A DNA stretch of 18,819 bases, from NCBI GenBank assembly GCA_937890835.1, contig CALADF010000029.1:1-18819 (forward strand), given 5' to 3'. The position numbers and the translations under genes are program-made. The stretch's first letter is position 1, and every line of letters starts with the position of its first letter. Of the stretch, positions 13,123 through 18,819 are shown piece after piece. The DNA is from an uncultured bacterium (lineage in GTDB: Bacteria; Actinomycetota; Coriobacteriia; Coriobacteriales; Eggerthellaceae). Under the pieces are notes generated by a model that was not told the origin of the DNA, did not search any database, and worked only from the letters and a program-made list of their open reading frames with translations.

Positions 13123-14616
13123 TTGTTTCTTCATTTCAACAATGTATCGTATCGCTATCCCGGCTCCGGCGATCCCGTATTCGAGGCGTTGACGCTTACG
13201 TTCGCGCCTGGCTGGACGGGGATTGTCGGCGATAACGGCTGCGGGAAGTCGACGATCGTCGGCGTTGCTGCAGGCCGGCTGGCGCCAAGCGCGGGCAGTG
13301 TGACGGGATGCGTATCATCGGTGACGTGTCCTCAGGATTGCGCCGAGGAGCCTGAGATGCTCTACGATTTCGCATGCGATTATGGCGCCGAGGCGCGTCA
13401 TTTTCGAGAGGTCTTGTGCATCGAGGACGATATGCCGTGGCGGTTTTCAGGGCTTTCGTGCGGCGAGCAGAAGAAGATCCAGGTTGCCGTGGCGCTATGG
13501 CGTTCGCCCGACCTTCTCGTGCTTGACGAGCCGACCAATCATTTGGACGCTGCCTGCAAAGCGCAGCTGATCGAGGTGCTGCGCGGTTTCAAAGGCGTGG
13601 GTCTGCTGGTTTCCCATGATCGTGATTTGCTCGACGAGCTTGCCTCGAGTTGTTTGATGTGCGAGTTCGGCGTGTGGACGATGCGTCCCGGAGGGTACAC
13701 GCAGGCGAAGGGGGAGGCGGAGCGGGAGCGGGCGGAGGTCGCGCATCGCAAGCTCGTTGCCGCGAGAAGGGCGAAGCGTCTGGAAGCTGAGGCGCGTGTG
13801 CGCTCCGAGAAGGCGGCGTGCGCGGCGGCGCGCAGGAGCAAGCGTGCCCTCGATGTTCACGACAGCGACGCGCGGGCGCGTATCGATCTGGCGATTTTCT
13901 CGGGACAGGACGGCAGAGCGGGGAAGCTCGCACGGCGCATGACGGCGCGAGCTGACGGGGCGCGCGCCGACGAGGCGAAGCTGCGCGTCGAAAAACGCTA
14001 CGACGGATTCGTGTCGTTCGGCGATGTTCGCCGCACGCACGGCATGATGGTGCGAGTCCCCGCAGGCAGCATTGCGTGCGGGGACTCGTCGCTGACCTTC
14101 GGCGACCTGCGTGTGGACGCGGGGGAGAAGATCGGTGTTGTTGGCAGGAACGGAGCAGGGAAGTCCACGCTCATCCGTCATATCATGGCGCAATTAACGA
14201 CTCGATACGATCCCCATGACGTTCTGTACGTTCCTCAAGAGCTGACGCGGGAGCTCGAGCGGCGCCTACGAGAGTGGCTTGAGGCGCTCTCCGATACCGA
14301 GCGCGGTCGGGCGGCTTCGATGCTCGTTCAGCTGAACGCGCGTGCTGAAAGCATCCTCGACCCCTCAGGACTTTCTGCGGGCGAGGCGCGCAAGCTCATG
14401 ATCGTGTGCGGCGTGATGGAATCGCGGTCGCTCATGGTGATGGACGAGCCGACGAATCACCTTGACCTTCATTCGGTTGAAGCGCTTGAAGGAGCGCTTT
14501 CCGCTTACGGCGGCGCCCTGATCCTGGTCTCGCATGACATGCGGTTTCTGGAAGCATGCGTGGAGAGGCTTTGGGTCGTCGAGGGCGGTCGCGTGTGGGA
14601 GGAGTATATTCGCTAG
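13123..14616 (+). CDS. ABC-F family ATPase
   Basis: The 497-residue soluble protein has two ABC domains and no membrane helices, the mark of ribosome-acting ABC-F factors. Domain 1: Walker A GDNGCGKST at 36-44, signature LSCGEQ at 111-116, LDEPTNHLD at 134-142, H-loop H165. A basic, Ala/Arg-rich linker runs from about 192 to 290. Domain 2: Walker A GRNGAGKST at 341-349, signature LSAGE at 417-421, MDEPTNHLD at 440-448, H471. Both catalytic glutamates are present. It starts at TTG with GGGAGG five bases upstream. The family includes translation factors (EttA type) and antibiotic-resistance proteins that displace drugs from the ribosome; the long leader with a tiny ORF favours an inducible, resistance-like role, but this is inference. 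Confidence 0.9.
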   Translation: MFLHFNNVSYRYPGSGDPVFEALTLTFAPGWTGIVGDNGCGKSTIVGVAAGRLAPSAGSVTGCVSSVTCPQDCAEEPEMLYDFACDYGAEARHFREVLCIEDDMPWRFSGLSCGEQKKIQVAVALWRSPDLLVLDEPTNHLDAACKAQLIEVLRGFKGVGLLVSHDRDLLDELASSCLMCEFGVWTMRPGGYTQAKGEAERERAEVAHRKLVAARRAKRLEAEARVRSEKAACAAARRSKRALDVHDSDARARIDLAIFSGQDGRAGKLARRMTARADGARADEAKLRVEKRYDGFVSFGDVRRTHGMMVRVPAGSIACGDSSLTFGDLRVDAGEKIGVVGRNGAGKSTLIRHIMAQLTTRYDPHDVLYVPQELTRELERRLREWLEALSDTERGRAASMLVQLNARAESILDPSGLSAGEARKLMIVCGVMESRSLMVMDEPTNHLDLHSVEALEGALSAYGGALILVSHDMRFLEACVERLWVVEGGRVWEEYIR

Positions 14617-14672
14617 AGAGGGGTGCGAAGGGGTATAGTTCGATGCGGTGCAACGCGACCGAGGAGGCTTCT

Positions 14673-16727
14673 ATGCGAAAGCGCGCAGTATGCGGCATGT
14701 GCCAAGGGGGATGCGATGTTGTGGTGACCGTCGAGGACGGTCGGATCGCCCGCGTCTCCGCCGACGCGGAATCGGATCGCGGGCGGCTTTGCTCGCGTGG
14801 CGCGCATGCCCCCGATGCGCTCTACGGCGAGCAGCGCATCATGCATCCGATGGTGCGCGATGCCGGGACGGGCGAGTTGCGGCGCGCTTCATGGGACGAG
14901 GCGCTCGACCGAGCCGCCGAGCTCGTGCGCGCCGTCGCGGTGGCGGGCGGGCCGCGTGCGATGGCGTCGTATTTCGGTCGCGGCGTTTTGGGCACGCCCG
15001 TGATGCGCATGGGGAAGGGGAACGGTTCGCTGCTTTCGCGTCTCGGATCGCCGAACGATATGAGCTGCGCGTCGATCTGCTTCCTCTCGTCGAACGTGGT
15101 GGTGCCTGTCACGTGCATGGGAATCCCCGCTGCGAAGATCGTGCCCGATGTCGCCCGCAGCGACGTGATCGTCGTTTGGGGGCAAAACCCTGCAACTGAA
15201 GAGGGCCCTCAACTTCTCCTGCGCAAGATCAACGAGGCTCGCGCGCGCGGTGCGCGGCTGGTGGTGGTCGATCCGCGGCGCGCGGGCATCGGCGAGATCG
15301 CCGATTGGTGGATCCCCGTAACTCCCGGAGGAGATGGCGCGCTGGCCATTGCGCTGATCAAGCACGTTATCGAAAGCGGCCGCTACGATAAGTCCTTCGT
15401 GGCCGATTTCACGGTGGGCTTCGATGGGCTGGTCGAACGCGTGGCTCACCTCGATGCGGATTGCTTGAGCGCGCGCTGCGGCGTGTCGTGCTCGGACGTT
15501 GCGAAGCTCGCGGATCTCATTTGCTCGACGAATCGCGTCTCGTTGGTCACTTACACGGGGGTGGAGTATCAGCCGGGCGCGGTCGCGGCTGGTCGTGCGC
15601 TCCAGACGCTATGGGCCATCACGGGGAAGCTCGACGTCGAGGGCGGCATGTACCTGAGCGTCGAAGGATCGAAGGACTTTCGTTTTTCGAAGCCTCCTGC
15701 CGACGCGGTGCCCGTGGGCGCCCGCGAGTTCCCGTTGTTCTACGCGTTTCGCGGGGAGGGCCAGTTCTGTCAGCTTCCAAAAGCGGTGCTCGAGGATGAT
15801 CCGTATCCGATGCGCGGGCTTTTGGTGGTCGGCGGCTCCCCTGCCTGCTCGTTCCCTGGCGGAGACTTATGGCCCGACGTTTACCGAAAGCTCGATTGCC
15901 TGGTGGTGATGGATCGCTTTTTCACCGAGGAGACGCGTTTCGCGGATGTGGTGTTGCCTGCGGCGTCGTTGTTTGAAACCGTGCGCTTGATCTCCTCGCC
16001 CGCGGGGTCTAAGGTGCTGCCGCCTGTCGTGGAGCCGGCGGGGGAGGCTCGCGATGACATTCTCGTCTTGTCGGATATAGCACGGCGGTTGGGCGTGGGC
16101 GAGGGGCTGCCGAGCGACGGCAACGAGCTGGCGGCGTGGCTGCTCGCGGGTGCGCCGACTGCACTGGCGGCGAAGGGTCGCGCATATGGGAAATACCGTA
16201 CCGGTGCGTTGCGCGCCGACGGGGTGCCCGGATTTCCGACGGAAAGCGGGAAATTCGAAATCTACTCGCAGTTGCTCGCTGATGCGGGGTTCGATCCGCT
16301 GCCTGGATACACGGATGCTGCGAAGACGCCCGAGCTGCAGCGCGAGGCGTATCCGCTGACGCTCACCACGGGCGCTCGCAGCAACAATCGCATGGGCGTG
16401 TACGGCCCGAGCATTCCGGCGTTGGCGAGGTTGGAGCCTGCGCCCTGCGCGGAGCTTTCCGAGGTCGATGCTCGTGAGCTCGGCGTGAGGGATGGCGATG
16501 TCGTGCGCGTGATCACGCCGTTCGGTTCAGGCGAACACGTTGCGCGCGTCGGCGGCATGGCGGCAGGAGCGGTGCATGTTCCCCATGGCGGCGGCAGTGC
16601 GTTCATGCCCGCCGCGTGGAGATGCGGCGGCGCCAACAACCTCACGCCGCTTGACGTGTGCGACGAAGTGACGGGTTTCCCGCTGATCAAAGCCGTGCCT
16701 TGTCGCGTCGAGCTGGTTGAGGACTAG
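14673..16727 (+). CDS. Molybdopterin-dependent oxidoreductase, acetylene-hydratase-like
   Basis: The 684-residue member of the Mo/W-bisPGD (DMSO reductase) superfamily carries a [4Fe-4S] site at C7-x2-C10-x3-C14 and C40 near its N-terminus. There is no twin-arginine signal, so it should be cytoplasmic. GSPN at 125-128 precedes C136, which lines up by eye with the metal-ligand Cys of acetylene hydratase. WGQNPATEEGP (169-179), VVVDPRR and a C-terminal dinucleotide-binding domain with LTTGARSNNRMG complete the fold. No electron-transfer or membrane-anchor subunit is adjacent. The ATG is chosen because GGAGG lies six to seven bases upstream; an earlier in-frame start overlaps the ABC-F gene. It starts 56 bases after ABC-F, possibly co-transcribed, although a TATAGT lies between. 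The substrate is unknown. Confidence 0.88.
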   Translation: MRKRAVCGMCQGGCDVVVTVEDGRIARVSADAESDRGRLCSRGAHAPDALYGEQRIMHPMVRDAGTGELRRASWDEALDRAAELVRAVAVAGGPRAMASYFGRGVLGTPVMRMGKGNGSLLSRLGSPNDMSCASICFLSSNVVVPVTCMGIPAAKIVPDVARSDVIVVWGQNPATEEGPQLLLRKINEARARGARLVVVDPRRAGIGEIADWWIPVTPGGDGALAIALIKHVIESGRYDKSFVADFTVGFDGLVERVAHLDADCLSARCGVSCSDVAKLADLICSTNRVSLVTYTGVEYQPGAVAAGRALQTLWAITGKLDVEGGMYLSVEGSKDFRFSKPPADAVPVGAREFPLFYAFRGEGQFCQLPKAVLEDDPYPMRGLLVVGGSPACSFPGGDLWPDVYRKLDCLVVMDRFFTEETRFADVVLPAASLFETVRLISSPAGSKVLPPVVEPAGEARDDILVLSDIARRLGVGEGLPSDGNELAAWLLAGAPTALAAKGRAYGKYRTGALRADGVPGFPTESGKFEIYSQLLADAGFDPLPGYTDAAKTPELQREAYPLTLTTGARSNNRMGVYGPSIPALARLEPAPCAELSEVDARELGVRDGDVVRVITPFGSGEHVARVGGMAAGAVHVPHGGGSAFMPAAWRCGGANNLTPLDVCDEVTGFPLIKAVPCRVELVED

Positions 16728-16736
16728 CTCGACGCG
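16704..16736 (+). other. Hairpin containing the molybdoenzyme stop codon
   Basis: Perfect 11-bp arms (16704-16714 and 16726-16736) with an 11-base loop. The TAG stop (16725-16727) falls at the base of the loop and into the right arm. There is no T-run. It may act as a terminator or stabilise the 3' end. Confidence 0.45.
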
Positions 16737-16830
16737 CCGCAGGGCATCCCTCTCGCATCAGATCGCATCGTGTCGTGGCGCTTCTCGTGAGCGGGATGGA
16801 TGGGCTTGACGCCCGGTGCGAACGAACCCA

Positions 16831-16863
16831 CGCCCGTTCGGCCGCTATTATGCCGGACGGGCG
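16831..16863. terminator. Hairpin between convergent molybdoenzyme and MFS genes
   Basis: A 12-bp stem (16831-16842 and 16852-16863, one G-T pair) with a nine-base AT-rich loop, 18 bases past the MFS stop on minus. Neither strand carries a T-run, so it is a candidate for Rho-assisted or weak termination. Confidence 0.4.
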
Positions 16864-16880
16864 AGAGGACGGACCTAGGT

Positions 16881-18173
16881 TCACGCCTGCGCGTCGAAGG
16901 CTGTTTTCGCTGGAGCTGCAGCCGGGGCAGCTTCCTGCGAGGCGACGGCGTCGAGCCTGCGCATGGGGCGGATGACTAGCGCGACGATGGTGAGCGCTAT
17001 CCAGCCCGCGATGAGGGCGAGTGCCGCATTGGCTGCGCCGAGTCCGCTCACGAGGATCGACGTCGCGAAGATTGCCACGGGCGCCGCCACCATGGTGATG
17101 GAGTTCTGGGTGCCGAAGGCGCTGCCGCGCGATGCATCAGGCACGCGGTCGAGCATGAAGAACCCAAGCAAGGCCGACGCGGGGCCTGCGGCGAACCCGA
17201 GCAGCACGGAGCCTGCGAGCATGATCGGGTAGGTCGGGAGCAACCCGATGATCGCGACGCCCGCGCCCATGCCGACGAATGAGGCAATGTACCAAGTACG
17301 GCGCTTGATCTTGTGCGTGAGGGCGGCGTAGACGAGCGAACCTGCCAGCATGCCCGCCGACATGGCGGAAAGCGTGAATCCGAGAAGCGCGGGCTCGCCG
17401 AGCTCGGTGAAGAACACGGGCAGCACGAGTCCCTGGAAGCTGCCGAGTATCATCACGATGCCGAGCGAAAGCGATACGGAGGCGGTGAGGATCCCGTCGC
17501 TGCGGAAGAGCACGTGCAGGCCTCGGCGCAGCGCTCCGAGGGATTCCTTCACCAATCCTGCGCTCTCGTGCGCGCTCAGGTGCCCCGAGTGGGGAACCTT
17601 GCCGACTTTTCTCGGGATGGTGCAGGTCACGATGGCTGCGGAGAGCGACATGGCAGCGGTGAACCAGAGCGATTCGACGCCTCCGACGAAGCTGATGAGC
17701 ATCGCGGCGAGCGCAGGGCCGGCGATGGTGACCATCGACTCGAGCGACTGCGAGAATCCGATGAATCGCTGCATGTCGACGCCGTCGTATTTGGTGACGG
17801 CAGGGAGCATGGCGTCGCGGGCGGTCATGCCGGGGATGTCGCCGATCGACCCGATGAGGCCCAAGGCGACGAACCACCAGAAGTTCAGGCCCCATATCAT
17901 ATCGACGACGGGAAGCAGCGCGATCGAAAGCGCGGAGATGACATCTGAGATGATGGAGACGTTGCGGCGGTTAACGCGGTCGAGGATGGCGCCGCCGGCG
18001 ACGCCGATGATAAGCTGCGGCACCGAGCAGATGAGTGCCAGCGCGCCTGCTGCGAGAGCGTCTCCCGTGGTCGCCAGCAAGATGAGCGGCAGCGCGACGC
18101 CGGCGACTGAGTTGCCGAGCAGCGACAGCGCGTTCGATGCGAGAAATCGTACGGTTGCGTGGGTTTTCTTCAC
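16881..18173 (-). CDS. MFS transporter, macrolide-efflux-like
   Basis: The 430-residue protein has about 12 membrane helices and the MFS motif A as GGAILDRVNRR at 60-70 in the loop between helices 2 and 3. The overall pattern, with a short N-terminus followed by FLASNALSLLGNS, resembles drug exporters of the MFS_3/MefA kind. It probably exports a small hydrophobic compound by proton antiport; the substrate is unknown. The start is GTG with AGGAAGG upstream. An in-frame TTG at 18233 is rejected because it would place the promoter inside the gene. The ribosome binding site is buried in a 10-bp hairpin, and a promoter with a 19-bp spacer lies just upstream. A regulator-like gene precedes it on the same strand. 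Confidence 0.88.
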   Translation of the reverse strand: MKKTHATVRFLASNALSLLGNSVAGVALPLILLATTGDALAAGALALICSVPQLIIGVAGGAILDRVNRRNVSIISDVISALSIALLPVVDMIWGLNFWWFVALGLIGSIGDIPGMTARDAMLPAVTKYDGVDMQRFIGFSQSLESMVTIAGPALAAMLISFVGGVESLWFTAAMSLSAAIVTCTIPRKVGKVPHSGHLSAHESAGLVKESLGALRRGLHVLFRSDGILTASVSLSLGIVMILGSFQGLVLPVFFTELGEPALLGFTLSAMSAGMLAGSLVYAALTHKIKRRTWYIASFVGMGAGVAIIGLLPTYPIMLAGSVLLGFAAGPASALLGFFMLDRVPDASRGSAFGTQNSITMVAAPVAIFATSILVSGLGAANAALALIAGWIALTIVALVIRPMRRLDAVASQEAAPAAAPAKTAFDAQA

Positions 18174-18179
18174 GAGTGT

Positions 18180-18204
18180 CCTTCCTCTCTGTTCGAGAGG
18201 AAAG
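18180..18204 (-). promoter_or_regulatory. Hairpin sequestering the MFS ribosome binding site
   Basis: On minus, CTTTCCTCTC pairs with GAGAGGAAGG over 10 bp (one G-T pair) with a five-base loop. The right arm is the Shine-Dalgarno sequence of the MFS gene, whose GTG lies six bases further on. Transcripts that include the whole hairpin should translate poorly. Confidence 0.6.
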
Positions 18205-18233
18205 TAAAAACTACGACGTAACGTCGGGGTCAA
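18203..18233 (-). promoter_or_regulatory. MerR-type promoter/operator of the MFS gene
   Basis: TTGACC (18228-18233), a 19-bp spacer and TTTACT (18203-18208) on minus. The spacer contains the dyad CGACGT-A-ACGTCG (18214-18226). An overlong 19-bp spacer with a dyad in it is the hallmark of promoters activated by MerR-family regulators. A second TTGACC lies eight bases further upstream (18236-18241). Confidence 0.6.
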
Positions 18234-18248
18234 TGGGTCAAGCGCAAA

Positions 18249-18695
18249 CTAATGTTTCGACGGCGATCGCTTCACGATTTGCTCATAAACGTCCTCGAGG
18301 ATGCGATTCGAAACGGCCTCCTGCACGGGGTTGAGCGCTTCCTGCCCGTATTCGTCGATGATCTTCTCGGCGGTGGTCGCGGGACGGTCCCAGTTTTTGG
18401 CGTCGAAGCAGTCGATAACCTCGGTGAGCAGCGCGATCATCTCGCGCGCGGCATGATCGCGTGCGGCCTCGGTCGATGTTTCGTCAAGATCTTCGAGGAG
18501 GGCGGAGGCGCGCTGATAATCTTCGACGAGGTCGCGTTCGATCAACGCGGTGCAGAAGTTGTCTATCTCCTCGAAGTCCTCTTCCGCGTAAAGATGCGCG
18601 GCAAGCAGAAGGCTGGTTTTGTCGACTTCTTCCATGCTCGGAAAGAGATCCGCGTTGGTGAGTTTGCCTATGACCCTGCCTGCGCGTAGCGGCAT
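18249..18695 (-). CDS. Probable MerR-like regulator, effector part; possibly broken
   Basis: A 148-residue helical, acidic protein if started at the ATG 18693-18695. No DNA-binding domain is visible in it. The same frame continues upstream for 33 coding-like codons (helical, e.g. AQIERLQEQRRTVARLKAEG), then meets a TAG at 18795-18797, with seven more open codons to the window edge. No ATG, GTG or TTG lies in the 33 codons. This fits the coiled-coil and effector region of a regulator whose HTH part lies outside the window, interrupted by a nonsense codon. The MerR label rests mainly on the operator downstream and on position before an MFS gene, not on a recognised motif. Alternatives: an unrelated small acidic protein, or a sequencing error at the TAG. 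Confidence 0.5.
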   Translation of the reverse strand: MPLRAGRVIGKLTNADLFPSMEEVDKTSLLLAAHLYAEEDFEEIDNFCTALIERDLVEDYQRASALLEDLDETSTEAARDHAAREMIALLTEVIDCFDAKNWDRPATTAEKIIDEYGQEALNPVQEAVSNRILEDVYEQIVKRSPSKH

Positions 18696-18819
18696 GTCGG
18701 GGGATATTCCCTCAGCCTTGAGGCGCGCGACGGTGCGCCGTTGTTCTTGCAGACGTTCGATTTGGGCATATAGGCAAAAAAGTGTGTCTGCTACCTAGTC
18801 GATGGCGTATGGGTACGGG

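Noticed and set aside
14556..14672. Earlier start of the molybdoenzyme inside the ABC-F gene
   Set aside because: The ATG at 14673 has a good ribosome binding site and places the Fe-S cysteines at the usual distance from the N-terminus.
18174..18233. TTG start of the MFS protein at 18233
   Set aside because: The extra 20 codons cover the promoter, the dyad and the hairpin; the GTG at 18173 has a Shine-Dalgarno and gives a normal MFS N-terminus.

Overview
The window looks like chromosomal DNA from a high-GC, anaerobic actinobacterium of the class Coriobacteriia, probably family Eggerthellaceae. This is inferred from base composition, frequent GTG and TTG starts, protein character and a cytoplasmic-type molybdopterin enzyme; nothing in the window fixes genus or species.

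Left part (1-4200). The first nine codons of a minus-strand gene run off the left edge, behind two small dyads and a G-rich tract. An arginine-themed stretch follows: tRNA-Arg(TCT) on minus, then ornithine carbamoyltransferase (argF) and arginyl-tRNA synthetase (argS) on plus, each with a structured leader. A perfect 16-bp bidirectional terminator closes argS against the convergent operon.

Middle part (4200-9260). A minus-strand pair encodes an NYN-type RNase-fold protein with two OST-HTH/LOTUS domains separated by a long linker with three Arg-rich patches, then a CPA1-family Na+/H+ antiporter that starts with TTG. Next come tRNA-His(GTG) and tRNA-Lys(CTT) on plus, each with its own promoter, a small four-helix membrane protein, and a CAT-anticodon tRNA on minus. 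All four tRNAs in the window carry an encoded CCA end.

Right part (9260-18819). A ClpX-like AAA+ ATPase without a zinc-binding domain but with recognisable pore loop, ClpP-loop equivalent and arginine finger carries an unrecognised C-terminal region of about 200 residues. It converges on a metal-dependent amidohydrolase. A long structured leader with its own promoter and a three-codon reading frame precedes an ABC-F protein, followed by a stand-alone molybdopterin oxidoreductase of the acetylene-hydratase-like type. At the right end, on minus, a probable MerR-like regulator fragment lies upstream of an MFS exporter. The gap between them holds a 19-bp-spaced promoter with a central dyad and a hairpin that occludes the exporter's ribosome binding site.

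The most novel-looking items are the ABC-F leader, the operator-plus-hairpin logic before the MFS gene, the ClpX-like ATPase, the NYN-LOTUS protein with its repeated basic linker, and the Arg-rich in-frame leader of argF. No CRISPR array, insertion sequence, prophage or rRNA gene was seen.
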